A DNA stretch of 46,231 bases. Source: JBGQBN01 sp041494805. Its GTDB lineage: Bacteria; Acidobacteriota; Terriglobia; Terriglobales; Acidobacteriaceae. The position numbers were made by a program, and so were the translations under genes. Under the pieces are notes generated by a model. That model was given only the letters and a program-made list of their open reading frames with translations, did no database searches and had not been told where the DNA came from. The stretch's first letter is position 1. Each line of letters opens with the position of its first letter. The stretch is from assembly GCA_041494805.1 (NCBI GenBank), contig JBGQBN010000034.1, positions 1 through 46,231 of the forward strand, read 5' to 3'. Shown piece by piece: positions 24,087 through 33,107 of this stretch.

Positions 24087-26780
24087 TTGATCGGCCAGAC
24101 CATCTCGCACTACCGCGTCATCGAGAGACTGGGCGGCGGTGGCATGGGCGTCGTCTACAAGGGTGAGGATGTCAAACTCGGTCGCTTTGTGGCCCTCAAG
24201 TTCCTGCCCGACGACGTAGCCAAAGACCCGCAGGCACTCAGCCGCTTCCAGCGCGAAGCCAAGGCGGCATCTGCACTGAATCATCCGAACATCTGCACCA
24301 TTCACGAAATTGACGAACAGAACGGACAGGCCTTCATCGTGATGGAGTTTCTGGATGGCCTGACGCTGAAGCACCGGATTGCCGGAAGGCCCATCGAGAC
24401 CGATGTACTACTCGGTCTGGCGATCGAGATTGCGGACGCGCTCGACGCAGCACATGCAGAAGGCATAGTCCACCGCGACATCAAACCCGCGAACATCTTT
24501 GTGACCAAACGCGGACACGCCAAGATTCTGGACTTCGGTTTGGCCAAAGTGACGCCAGTCGGCAGCAGAGTGATCGAAGCGGCAGGAGCCACGGCCCAAG
24601 AGACGGCGATGAGCGAGGAGCACCTGACCAGTCCGGGCACGATGGTGGGAACGGTGGCCTACATGTCGCCGGAACAAGTGCGAGCCAAAGAAATCGATGC
24701 CCGCACGGATCTGTTCTCGTTCGGTGCGGTGCTGTACGAGATGGCGACTGGTACATTGCCCTTCCGTGGGGAAAGTTCGGCGATGATCTGTGAAGCGATC
24801 GTGAACCGCGCTCCGGTACCTCCTGTGCGGTTGAATCCCGATCTGCAAGGGGAACTGGAACGGATCATCAACAAGGCTCTGGAGAAAGACCGCGATCTGC
24901 GCTACCAACACGCAGCCGATATGCGAACGGATTTGCAACGGCTGAAGCGGGACAGCAGCTCGGGCCGCTTGCATGTATCGTCTTCAGGACAAGAGGAACA
25001 GGCAAGACGAGAGTCACAGCCTGTAACGTCGCTGGTGACACCAAGACACCCGAGGCGAAAAGGCTATTACTATGTTGCGGCTGCATTTCTTCTGCTGGCA
25101 GCTGTGGCAGGAGCATTTCTCCTCTATCGCTCGTCTCGGAGCAGTCCTCCCGTCAGCGAAGAGTGGGAGCAGCTCACTTTCTTTACCGACTCCGCCGTAT
25201 ACCCGGCCCTGTCCCCGGACGGGCGGATGCTCACGTTCATCCGGGGAAGTAATTCATTCTTCGGCCCAGGACAAATTTACGTCAAGTTTCTGCCGGACGG
25301 ACAACCCGTCCAACTTACCCACGACTCGACGGAGAAATTGGGCCCGACCTTCTCTCCGGATAGCTCACGCATTGTTTACGGCACGGTTTTCCCTTGGGAC
25401 ACATTGGAAGTACCTGTTCTCGGTGGCGAGCCCCACATTCTATTGCCCAACGCTTCGTCTTTGACATGGATCGAAGGTGGGAGGCGGCTGCTCTTTTCTG
25501 AGATCAAAGAAGGACTGCACATGGTGGTGGTGACCAGCGACGAAGGCCGAGGGCATAGCCGCGATGTTTATGTGCCTTCCGGCGAGCGCAGCATGGCCCA
25601 TCATTCATTTCTTTCCCCTGACGGACGGTGGGTGCTTATTGTTGAGATGGATAACCGTGGCCAAATTTTGCCGTGCCGAGTTGTTCCGTTCCAGGGCGGA
25701 GGCGACGTGCTCGTCGTTGGTCCTCCCGACGGTATATGCATTTCAGGCGCTTGGTCCCCTGAGGGTAAATGGGTGTACCTCACTGCAAAGACTGACAAAT
25801 TTCATATCTGGCGGCAGCGTTTTCCTGGCGGAGAGCCAGTGCAACTAACTTCCGGCCCGACCTCGCAAGAGGGCATTGCGATGGCCCCTGACGGCAAGTC
25901 GCTCATTACGGCCGTCGGCTCGCAGGACAGCACGGTGTGGCTCCACGACAAGGATGGTGATCACCAGATTTCCTCTGAAGGGAATGCGGAAAAGCCATCC
26001 TTTTCTTCAGATGGAAACAGCCTCTATTACTTGATGGCCAATGGCCAAAATCCTGATTACGAGCTGTGGGTCAAAGACTTGAGGGACGGAAAAATTGAGA
26101 GGCTCCTGCCGGGTTATTCCATGGGAGATTACTCAATCTCTAAGGATGGAAAAGAAGTTGTGTTCGCGATGAACGACCAGAGCGGCCATAACAGTCTGTG
26201 GGTCGCGCCAACGAGCCGTCGATCCTCCCCGGTGCGTATCTCCTCAACAGCGATCGAAGATTCTCCGTTTTTCCTGCCGGATGGCGATCTTGTTTTTCTC
26301 GCGGTCGAAGGCGGCTCGAATTATCTCTATCGCATGAAAAGCGATGGATCCGGTCGCCGCAAGATAACCTCCGAACGCGTAATAGATGCCCTTGCAGTAT
26401 CGCCGGACGGCCGTTGGATCGTTGCGGCATCGCCAGGCCCCGATCAAGAGCACACGGTTGCGACGAGAGCCTTTGCCGTGGATGGAAGCGAAGCTGTTAC
26501 GCTGTGCTTGGATTATTGCCACTTCCATTGGGACACCGCTGGAAAATTCGTCTACGTCGACTTTTCACAATTGCACGAGAGTAGCTACGCGGTGCCAGTG
26601 CTGCATGACACAGGGCTTCCGAAAGTGCCACCGGGAGGCATCGCACGAATTGAGTATTTGACGAACGCGAAAACTGTTACGGCAATACCCCAGATCGTGT
26701 ATTCGGCCGTAAGTCCATCCGTCTACGCCTATACTCGCCAGAACTCCCGCCGCAACCTCTATCGCATCCAGTTGCCATAA
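24087..26780 (+). CDS. Membrane Ser/Thr protein kinase with C-terminal beta-propeller
   Basis: An 897-residue PknB-type kinase. The cytoplasmic kinase domain is at about 9-280, with GGGGMGVVY, Lys38 in VALKFL, the catalytic HRDIKPANI (Asp131), DFG at 149-151, and YMSPEQVRAKEIDARTDLFS. A membrane helix follows near 330-350 (YYYVAAAFLLLAAVAGAFLL). The extracytoplasmic part carries WD40/TolB-like blades: YPALSPDGRMLTFIRGS, LGPTFSPDSSRIVYGTVF, IDALAVSPDGRWIVAASPGP. The start is a TTG at 24087 (MIGQTISHYRVIERLGGGG), matching how this family usually begins; no ATG is available nearby. It probably senses an external signal with the propeller. It is followed at once by the tail of a different kinase. 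Confidence 0.93.
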   Translation: MIGQTISHYRVIERLGGGGMGVVYKGEDVKLGRFVALKFLPDDVAKDPQALSRFQREAKAASALNHPNICTIHEIDEQNGQAFIVMEFLDGLTLKHRIAGRPIETDVLLGLAIEIADALDAAHAEGIVHRDIKPANIFVTKRGHAKILDFGLAKVTPVGSRVIEAAGATAQETAMSEEHLTSPGTMVGTVAYMSPEQVRAKEIDARTDLFSFGAVLYEMATGTLPFRGESSAMICEAIVNRAPVPPVRLNPDLQGELERIINKALEKDRDLRYQHAADMRTDLQRLKRDSSSGRLHVSSSGQEEQARRESQPVTSLVTPRHPRRKGYYYVAAAFLLLAAVAGAFLLYRSSRSSPPVSEEWEQLTFFTDSAVYPALSPDGRMLTFIRGSNSFFGPGQIYVKFLPDGQPVQLTHDSTEKLGPTFSPDSSRIVYGTVFPWDTLEVPVLGGEPHILLPNASSLTWIEGGRRLLFSEIKEGLHMVVVTSDEGRGHSRDVYVPSGERSMAHHSFLSPDGRWVLIVEMDNRGQILPCRVVPFQGGGDVLVVGPPDGICISGAWSPEGKWVYLTAKTDKFHIWRQRFPGGEPVQLTSGPTSQEGIAMAPDGKSLITAVGSQDSTVWLHDKDGDHQISSEGNAEKPSFSSDGNSLYYLMANGQNPDYELWVKDLRDGKIERLLPGYSMGDYSISKDGKEVVFAMNDQSGHNSLWVAPTSRRSSPVRISSTAIEDSPFFLPDGDLVFLAVEGGSNYLYRMKSDGSGRRKITSERVIDALAVSPDGRWIVAASPGPDQEHTVATRAFAVDGSEAVTLCLDYCHFHWDTAGKFVYVDFSQLHESSYAVPVLHDTGLPKVPPGGIARIEYLTNAKTVTAIPQIVYSAVSPSVYAYTRQNSRRNLYRIQLP

Positions 26781-26785
26781 CTGAC

Positions 26786-26956
26786 GTATTCCTCTGCGCA
26801 CTCGCCCATCTCCAACTCGGCAGAGCTTATGCGCTCGCCGCTGACAACGCCAAAGCCCGTGCCGCCTACAAAGATTTCCTCACCCTCTGGAAAGACGCCG
26901 ACCCCGACATTCCCATCCTGAAGGAAGCCAAGGCGGAGGACGCAAAGCTGCAATGA
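26786..26956 (+). pseudogene. Orphan C-terminal tail of a TPR-type Ser/Thr kinase
   Basis: Starting 5 bp after the kinase stop, and in a different frame, an open stretch reads ALAHLQLGRAYALAADNAKA then RAAYKDFLTLWKDADPDIPI and LKEAKAEDAKLQ, followed by a stop at 26954-26956. This is the usual ending of a second Acidobacterial kinase class (kinase plus TPR repeats), judged from remembered family endings. No start or upstream TPR region exists. It looks like a relic of a paralogue replaced by, or recombined with, the propeller-type kinase. Confidence 0.6.
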
Positions 26957-27018
26957 GAGGACTTAAGCTGCCGCGGTGGAGGTTTTGTTACGCGCTCTAA
27001 AGCACTCCGCCCGGCGAA

Positions 27019-27924
27019 CTACGACCGGCTCATCTCTGGCACATGCTCCTCAAGAGTGCCTTTCTCCAGCAGATAAGTGCCGGGGCCCTGCTGGCCTCGA
27101 ACCGTCCGGCAGAACTCGGCCACAAAGAACCCCGCCTTCAGCGTTTCGGTGAAAGCCCAGCGCGTTGCCAGACGCCACTCCCGGGCCAGCGCCGGATCTT
27201 TTTGTTCGATGGAACCGATATCGCTGGGAATCTCGATGGCAATCCTTTGGCGCGCCAGGGCGGCGGACAGGTCGGTTCGCACCGGCTTGCCGTCGCCGTT
27301 GAACCGGATCAGGGGTGCGAGGCGGGACAGCGCGTCCAGAAGCTCTGGCCTGACGTCTTTTCCCTGCAGCCGTTCGCGGACCCGGTGGCTGGTTATCGGC
27401 CACTTTACCCATAGGCGATCCGTGCTGTTTTGGTGCAAGACGCTGGAGGTCTGTGGCCCGTAGAAGTCGATCTTGTAGGTATCCGAAACCACTCCCAACT
27501 TGCCGAAGTTGAGGTGTGCGTTCTTGCTCTGTAAGGGATCGAACGTCCAGGTCATTTCATCGATCCGGGCCTCATTGACGCGCAAAGCCAGCGCGCGCTC
27601 ACGCTGGGCGAGTTTCAGTTTGTAGCCTAGGTCCAGGTCACGATACGGCTCGCGCACGGCCAGCGTGTGGGAGTGCACCATGACCCGTCCGTGCTCCAGG
27701 CCGAGAAAACCGAAGGCGAACCCCACCAGTTCATCGCCATCGAAAGCGCCCAGCCAGATGCTTCCCGCCTCTTGGGTCGCAACCGCCAGAGTGAGCGGCG
27801 TCACATCGCGGTCGTCCAGGCCCCAAACGGCTTTCTCAACCGCTTCGACCTGCTTCAGATCGTCGAAGCCTTCGAGGTCGCGAATAATAATGACCGGTTT
27901 GGATTTGGCCAGAGGCATTTCCAC
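27019..27924 (-). CDS. GNAT-superfamily acetyltransferase-like protein (COG3375 type)
   Basis: A protein of 301 residues (299 if the ATG at 27918 is the start rather than the GTG at 27924). The N-terminal half is a GNAT fold: IIRDLEGFDDLKQVEAVEKA, WLGAFDGDELVGFAFGF, VMVHSHTLAVREPYRDLDLG and YKLKLAQRERALALRVNE, the last resembling the acetyl-CoA-binding motif A region. WTFDPLQSKNAHLNFGKLGV is typical of the COG3375 group. The C-terminal half has no recognised fold. It is convergent with the kinase tail. The substrate is unknown. Confidence 0.82.
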   Translation of the reverse strand: MEMPLAKSKPVIIIRDLEGFDDLKQVEAVEKAVWGLDDRDVTPLTLAVATQEAGSIWLGAFDGDELVGFAFGFLGLEHGRVMVHSHTLAVREPYRDLDLGYKLKLAQRERALALRVNEARIDEMTWTFDPLQSKNAHLNFGKLGVVSDTYKIDFYGPQTSSVLHQNSTDRLWVKWPITSHRVRERLQGKDVRPELLDALSRLAPLIRFNGDGKPVRTDLSAALARQRIAIEIPSDIGSIEQKDPALAREWRLATRWAFTETLKAGFFVAEFCRTVRGQQGPGTYLLEKGTLEEHVPEMSRS

Positions 27925-28023
27925 GGGGAGCGCTAAAGGCGTTCAAATATACCCGTCTGGGATGATGTTCGCCACTGCTCACGCAGGCAAGACCTGGGAC
28001 GAATAGATGCAAACTCTTGCATC

Positions 28024-28052
28024 TTGACAGGTTTGCACCCAGGAACTAGAGT
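28024..28052 (+). promoter_or_regulatory. Sigma-70-like promoter for the copper-radical oxidase
   Basis: TTGACA at 28024-28029 and TAGAGT at 28047-28052 are separated by 17 bp, about 135 bp upstream of the oxidase start. The -35 is perfect and the -10 matches 4 of 6. Confidence 0.5.
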
Positions 28053-28186
28053 TTGCTCCGTCTTGATACGGGGCTTGTACAAAGCCGCTCGCGGTCGCCA
28101 CTTCGAGCCTCCCAGTACATCCCTCCCCCCGCATTTCTAATTACATTCGTGCTCACGTAAGTGAGAACTGAATCCTGAGGAGTTCC

Positions 28187-30271
28187 ATGAAACGCATCGT
28201 TGCGTGCGCGTCGCACATGTCTTTGGTCCTGCTTGTTCTGAGTATTTTGGTCCCCTTCGCCATGGCGCAAGCGAACATTCAGGGACAATGGAGCACGTTA
28301 CCGTCTGTCATGCCCATCAACCCGGTGCACGTAGCCCTGCTGCACACGGGAAAAGTTCTGATTGTGTCGGGCTCGGGCAACGACCCGGGAAACACGAACT
28401 ACGAAGCCGCCATCTGGGATCCGCAGGCGGGTACCGTCACGACCCAGCCGCTGGCCTGGGACATGTTCTGCAACGGCATGGTGGTTCTGCCCGACGGGCG
28501 TCCCTTGATCAGTGGCGGAACTCAGCAATACGATCCCTTCCACGGCCATAAGAAGGTAGCCGTATTCGACCCCGCGACAAACGCTTTCAGCGACATCGAG
28601 AACATGGCTCATGGCCGCTGGTATCCCACTGTGACCGTTCTTGGGGACGGCCGGGTGATGACGTTTTCGGGACTCGATGAGAACGGAAATACCAATAGCG
28701 CGGTTGAATTCTATACGGTGGGTTCAGGATGGAGTCAGCAATACATTGCACCCTGGACCCCGCCGCTGTATCCGAGGATGCACCTGCTACCCAATGGGAA
28801 GCTTTTCTACTCCGGTCCCGGAACCAGCTCCAATCTGTTCGACCCGTCTACCCAAACCTGGACCTTGAACACCGCGCACACGAATTACGGCGGAACTCGC
28901 GGCTACGGCACGTCCGTTTTGCTGCCCCTCACCCCGGCCAACAACTACGCCCCGCAAGTGATGATCATGGGCGGTGGCGGTACGTCGACCTTGACCACGG
29001 AGATCATTGACCTGGGGGCACCCACACCTGCCTGGCAGTGGGGCCCCAACATGTCGCAGCCTCGTACCCAAATGAATGCAGTCGTCCTGCCCAGCGGAAA
29101 AGTTCTGGCTATGGGGGGCTCATACAAAGACGAGGACGGCTCAACCGCGAGTCTGAATGCTGATCTCTATGACCCGGGGACGAATGGGTTCACGCCGGCC
29201 AGCGCCAATGCGTATGCCCGGTTGTACCACTCCGTCGCGTTGCTGCTGCCGGATGCGAGCGTGTGGCTGGCGGGGGGCAATCCCACGCGCGGCACCTACG
29301 AGCAGCACATGGAGATCTATCAGCCCGCCTATCTGTTCACCACCGACATCAACGGAAACCCGATTCCCGCCCCGCGGCCGACCATCAACAACGCGCCCGG
29401 CAATCTGGCGTATGGCAGTTCCTTCTCAGTCCAGACCCCGGATGCAGCCAACATCGCTTCCGTCGTTCTGGTGCGCGACGGAGCCGTGACCCATGCCTTC
29501 GACATGGATCAACGTCTGGTCGGTCTGGCCTTCACCCAGGACGCCGGTGCACTGACCGTGACTGCGCCCCCATCAGGAAACATCGCGCCCCCGGGATACT
29601 ACATGCTGTTCATACTGAACAGCGCAGGTGTCCCCTCCGTCGCCAGTTTCGTACAGCTTGGCCTGCAAACCGATTTTTCGGTTTCTGCGACACCCGACTC
29701 TCAGACCGTGGTCCAGGGCGACAGCACCACGTTTACCGTGAACGTCACCGCGTCCGGTGGTTTCTCGGGAATTGTCGGCTTCAGCGCGAGTGGGTTACCG
29801 CAGGACGCTGCCGCCAGCTTTAGTCCCGATACGGTGACCGGGTCAGGTTCTTCCACTATGACGATCACCACCCTGAGCTCGACGCCGGTTGGCAGCTATC
29901 CGCTGACCATCACCGCGAACAGCGGGAGCATAAGCCACACCACCAACGTGACTCTGGTCGTAACCGCGCCTGCAGATTTTTCCATCTCGGCAAATCCCCC
30001 CAACCGGACGGCGCAGCGAGGCGCAAAAACCCAGTACACCGTGACGGTCTCTGCCCAGAATGGATTCTCGGGCATTGTGAGTCTGAGCGTGAGCGGATTG
30101 CCGGCACAGACGCGGGCAATTTTCAATCCTCCAACCCTTACCGGGTCGGGCATCTCGGCTTTCAAAGTCTCGGTAGGGCCGAGTGCTACGCGGGGAAAAT
30201 ACACGTTGACGATTACCGGCTCGAGTGGAGGCCTGTCTCATTCCACCACTGTCGGTTTGAAGATTCAGTAA
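28187..30271 (+). CDS. Copper-radical oxidase (galactose/glyoxal oxidase family) with two Ig-like domains
   Basis: A 694-residue secreted oxidase with a signal peptide (ending FAMAQ). A Kelch-like propeller runs about 30-380 and a DUF1929-type domain about 395-490. All copper-site residues known from galactose oxidase have counterparts: Cys95 in DMFCNG (the Cys-Tyr cofactor), Tyr146 in GRWYPT, Tyr347-His348 in ARLYHS, and His436 in AVTHAFDMDQR. The stacking Trp of galactose oxidase has no obvious equivalent, as in glyoxal-type enzymes. Two Ig/BACON-like repeats follow (about 496-595 and 597-694), each with FSGIV and SGLP. A good ribosome site (GAGGAG) and a clear terminator bracket the gene. 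Alcohol or aldehyde oxidation with H2O2 release is inferred from the ligands. Confidence 0.9.
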   Translation: MKRIVACASHMSLVLLVLSILVPFAMAQANIQGQWSTLPSVMPINPVHVALLHTGKVLIVSGSGNDPGNTNYEAAIWDPQAGTVTTQPLAWDMFCNGMVVLPDGRPLISGGTQQYDPFHGHKKVAVFDPATNAFSDIENMAHGRWYPTVTVLGDGRVMTFSGLDENGNTNSAVEFYTVGSGWSQQYIAPWTPPLYPRMHLLPNGKLFYSGPGTSSNLFDPSTQTWTLNTAHTNYGGTRGYGTSVLLPLTPANNYAPQVMIMGGGGTSTLTTEIIDLGAPTPAWQWGPNMSQPRTQMNAVVLPSGKVLAMGGSYKDEDGSTASLNADLYDPGTNGFTPASANAYARLYHSVALLLPDASVWLAGGNPTRGTYEQHMEIYQPAYLFTTDINGNPIPAPRPTINNAPGNLAYGSSFSVQTPDAANIASVVLVRDGAVTHAFDMDQRLVGLAFTQDAGALTVTAPPSGNIAPPGYYMLFILNSAGVPSVASFVQLGLQTDFSVSATPDSQTVVQGDSTTFTVNVTASGGFSGIVGFSASGLPQDAAASFSPDTVTGSGSSTMTITTLSSTPVGSYPLTITANSGSISHTTNVTLVVTAPADFSISANPPNRTAQRGAKTQYTVTVSAQNGFSGIVSLSVSGLPAQTRAIFNPPTLTGSGISAFKVSVGPSATRGKYTLTITGSSGGLSHSTTVGLKIQ

Positions 30272-30296
30272 AGTTGTCTGGTTGAATTTAGATATA

Positions 30297-30338
30297 GCGG
30301 GGCCACTCCAGCTTTGAGAGAATGGCCCCGCTTTGTTT
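30297..30338 (+). terminator. Rho-independent terminator after the copper-radical oxidase
   Basis: GCGGGGCCA (30297-30305) and TGGCCCCGC (30323-30331) form a perfect 9-bp stem, followed by TTTGTTT. It starts 26 bp after the stop codon. Confidence 0.85.
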
Positions 30339-30397
30339 CATGGCGAATAGAATGACCGGCCCAAAGGCGGACTAGGCGACGAGCATCGGGGAATCAA

Positions 30398-31549
30398 ATG
30401 TCTATCTCTCGTAGAAGTTTTCTGCGCACGCTGGGTGTAGGGACCGCCGCAGGCGCTGCCGTCCAGTGGCCGCTGGCGGGAATTTCATCGGCGGCTGTTT
30501 TCGAGCCCGCCCGGCTCAGAGAGCCTGCCGGACCGATCCGGCTGAATAGCAATGAGAACGCCTATGGCCCTGCGCTGAAGGCGGCTGCTGCCATGCGCTC
30601 AGCCTTGGCGTCGGCGAATCGTTATCCTGATGCGGAATATGACGCGTTGGTCGAGCGAGTTGCCAGCCTCCACGGGGTGAAGAAGGAGCAGGTGCTGCTG
30701 GGATGTGGATCGAGTGAACTCCTCCGGGTTGTCGCCATGGCTTTTCTCGGCAGCGGAAAGCAGTTCGTGCAAGCCTCGCCTACGTTTGAAGCCCTGGCGT
30801 TTCACGCCCAGCGCGCCGGCGCCGAAATCGTATCTGTCCCGCTGAACCGTGAGTTCGCCCACGACCTCGACGGCATGCTGGCGCGGATCAATTCCTCTTC
30901 CACGCTGGTGTACATCTGCAATCCCAACAACCCGACCGCCTCGATCACCCCCCGGAAGGATTTGGAGACTTTCATCAGCAAGCTGCCCGCGACTTGCCAC
31001 GTATTGATCGATGAGGCCTATCACCACTTCGCGGGCCAATCCTCCATGTATGCGTCCTTCATCGAGCATCCAGTGAAGGATGAGCGAGTGATTGTGTGCC
31101 GCACATTCTCCAAGGTTTACGGGTTGGCCGGGCTCCGCCTGGGATACGCCATTGCCGCACCGGCGATGATAGACAAGTTGAATGCTTACATGACTTTCAG
31201 CAGCGTAAACGTCATTGTGGCTAAAACGGCCGTGGCTGCAATGGATGACAGTGCGAGTGTCAGCGAATCTGTCCGGAAGAATGCGGACGAACGCCAGGAA
31301 TTCTTTAATCAGGCCATGGCCCGGATGCTCAAGCCCATCGATTCTCACGCCAACTTTGTGATGATGGACACCCATCATCCCGCGCGGGAAATCATCGAGC
31401 ATTTCCGCAAGAACAATGTGCTGATCGGCCGCCCCTTCCCACCGATGGATACCCATGTGCGTATTTCGCTGGGCTTGCCGGAAGAAATGCGCGCGTTCTG
31501 GCGGACGTGGGACACGCTGCCCTATGCGAAAGGGCAGATGCAGCACTAG
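30398..31549 (+). CDS. Tat-signal PLP-dependent aminotransferase (HisC-like)
   Basis: A 383-residue class I/II fold-type-I aminotransferase resembling histidinol-phosphate aminotransferase. The core includes IRLNSNENAYGP, GCGSSELLRVVAM, CNPNNPTASITP, LIDEAYHHFA (Asp205, Tyr208), the PLP Lys239 in RTFSKVYGLAGLRLGY, and a C-terminal VRISLG motif. Unusually, it starts with a twin-arginine signal, SRRSFLRTLGVGTAAGAA, implying export as a folded, cofactor-loaded enzyme. It follows the copper-radical oxidase by ~125 bp with a terminator between. The substrate is unknown; a role in histidine synthesis is unlikely for an exported protein. Confidence 0.9.
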   Translation: MSISRRSFLRTLGVGTAAGAAVQWPLAGISSAAVFEPARLREPAGPIRLNSNENAYGPALKAAAAMRSALASANRYPDAEYDALVERVASLHGVKKEQVLLGCGSSELLRVVAMAFLGSGKQFVQASPTFEALAFHAQRAGAEIVSVPLNREFAHDLDGMLARINSSSTLVYICNPNNPTASITPRKDLETFISKLPATCHVLIDEAYHHFAGQSSMYASFIEHPVKDERVIVCRTFSKVYGLAGLRLGYAIAAPAMIDKLNAYMTFSSVNVIVAKTAVAAMDDSASVSESVRKNADERQEFFNQAMARMLKPIDSHANFVMMDTHHPAREIIEHFRKNNVLIGRPFPPMDTHVRISLGLPEEMRAFWRTWDTLPYAKGQMQH

Positions 31550-31569
31550 AGTCCAAGACAGATACCTTC

Positions 31570-32664
31570 CTATTTTGTCGCCTGCATATTCATGGACGCG
31601 CGCGGGCCGACGTCGGGCGGCATGTCTCCGGTTAGGGAGTTCAGGAAAGCTTGCAGATCGGCTCGCTCCTCCCCGGTCAAGAAGTCTAGAACGTGAATTT
31701 CTTTGTCGAGGTTGGGGTTCGAGTTCCCGGCCCCGATGTAAAAGTCAATGACTTGCTTCAAGTCTTTCAGACTACCATCGCTCAGATAGGGTGCCGTCAG
31801 CACAATATTGCGCAACGACGGAGTCTTGAATTTCCCGCGATCTGCTTCGTTGTGGGACACGGCAAACAGTCCGGGTTCAGTAATGTTTCCCAGGTCCACG
31901 CCGACGCCAATGTTATGGAACTTGTTATCTATGAAAAGAGCGTACTTTTCGCCCACCAGATGGCAGGACGCACAATTTCCCTTTTTGGGGGATGTGAAAA
32001 CCAGGAACCCACGCTTGACGGAAGCGCTGACCGCCTTTTCATCATGCCCGTATTTCCAGCGGTCGAATGGGGAGTTGCCACTCACTATGGTGCGCTCGAA
32101 TGAGGCAATACTCTTCTCTACCAGTTCGAACGTAATCGGGCCCGGTCCCCACGCCTTGGCGAACTGCTCCCGATAGCTGGGATCGGCGTTGAGTCTCTGC
32201 TCAACTCCGCTTAGCGTGAAGCCCATCTCCACCGGATTCTGTACCGGACCCTCCGCTTGCTTTTCCAAGCTGGGTGCTCGACCGTCCCAGAACTGCACAT
32301 CGAAGTACGCGGCGTTGACCACCGGCGGTGAATTCCTTGTGCCCGTTTTCTTACCTACACCCTCGGAGACGGGCTTCGGGTCGGCGAATCCAAACTCCGG
32401 GCTGTGGCAAGTGGCGCAGGAGACGGTGCTGTCTACGGAAAGGATGGGGTCGTAATAGAGCCGGCGACCGAGTGCTATGGTTTCTGCAGTGGGTGGATTG
32501 TCAGCCGGAATCGGAACCGGCGGGAGTCCGAGTGGAGCTTTGATCTGCACAGGCTTCCCGACGGGCATTACCGTCGAATTCCTTAGGGCTTGACCGGACA
32601 GTAGTAATGCGCTGCCCACTAGGATCAAAAGAAGGCTGAGGAAGAAAATCTTGCGAAAATTCAT
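31570..32664 (-). CDS. Di-haem cytochrome c peroxidase (CcpA/MauG family)
   Basis: A 364-residue periplasmic di-haem protein. It has a hydrophobic N-terminal signal or anchor (FFLSLLLILVGSALLLSG) and two c-type haem motifs, CATCH (83-87) and CASCH (231-235). Family signatures include LGRRLYYDPILSVDSTVSCA, FWDGRAPSLEKQAEGPVQNP, and FKTPSLRNIVLTAPYLSDGS. It reduces H2O2 with electrons from cytochrome c, or, in MauG-like members, carries out oxidative modification. Export and haem attachment at the inner-membrane face are implied. It is convergent with the Tat aminotransferase (20 bp). Two TGTGA-like palindromes lie 158-195 bp upstream. Confidence 0.93.
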   Translation of the reverse strand: MNFRKIFFLSLLLILVGSALLLSGQALRNSTVMPVGKPVQIKAPLGLPPVPIPADNPPTAETIALGRRLYYDPILSVDSTVSCATCHSPEFGFADPKPVSEGVGKKTGTRNSPPVVNAAYFDVQFWDGRAPSLEKQAEGPVQNPVEMGFTLSGVEQRLNADPSYREQFAKAWGPGPITFELVEKSIASFERTIVSGNSPFDRWKYGHDEKAVSASVKRGFLVFTSPKKGNCASCHLVGEKYALFIDNKFHNIGVGVDLGNITEPGLFAVSHNEADRGKFKTPSLRNIVLTAPYLSDGSLKDLKQVIDFYIGAGNSNPNLDKEIHVLDFLTGEERADLQAFLNSLTGDMPPDVGPRASMNMQATK

Positions 32665-32821
32665 AAGGCCTCCACCACGCTCGGCGTTCGGGCCTCTCTC
32701 ACATTACCGGTGGACTTACGTCCAAATCGCATCATTGGGCTACTGGACACCGAGGCTGCTTGCATGGCGCTGACATGCGCTTCAACGCAGTTTTACTCTG
32801 CAAGAATGTGAGGCCATCAGC

Positions 32822-32859
32822 AGTGATCGGGGTCACGCCGGAGAGTGATCTTGATCAGA
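32822..32859. promoter_or_regulatory. Two CRP/FNR-like palindromes spaced 22 bp apart
   Basis: AGTGATCGGGGTCACG (32822-32837) keeps GTGA-N6-TCAC. AGTGATCTTGATCAGA (32844-32859) is a weaker copy starting exactly 22 bp later, two helical turns away. They lie upstream of the leftward cytochrome c peroxidase gene. Confidence 0.35.
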
Positions 32860-33003
32860 TCGATCGAGGACTACGACGAGCTTCAGATCAATAGTGGGAA
32901 TAGCTATTGCCTTCTGCATCGGCCGGTGCCTATGTCGAAGCACACTCCAAGAGGTACTCGAGTGGGGACATCACTTTAAGAGGAGAGCAGAAGAAATAAG
33001 AAA

Positions 33004-33107
33004 GGCTGTGACATTGGTTATGCTCTAGCCACCGGCTCCTGCGAGGGAGCCAACAGCGTGGAGGCATGCACCGTCACAGCCCCTGATGCGATCACTGCTT
33101 TCGCAGT
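33004..33107 (+). ncRNA. Candidate structured RNA with a multibranch fold
   Basis: A 9-bp stem, GGCTGTGAC (33004-33012) with GTCACAGCC (33073-33081), encloses two hairpins: GGTTA/TAGCC (33016-33030, loop TGCTC) and GGCTCC/GGAGCC (33034-33051, loop TGCGAG). A small GTG/CAC pair follows. Just past the closing stem is another hairpin, ACTGC/GCAGT (33094-33107). It matches no tRNA or riboswitch I recognise. It lies in a gene-free stretch about 390 bp before the RNase H-like gene. The strand is assumed; the structure is read by eye. Confidence 0.35.
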
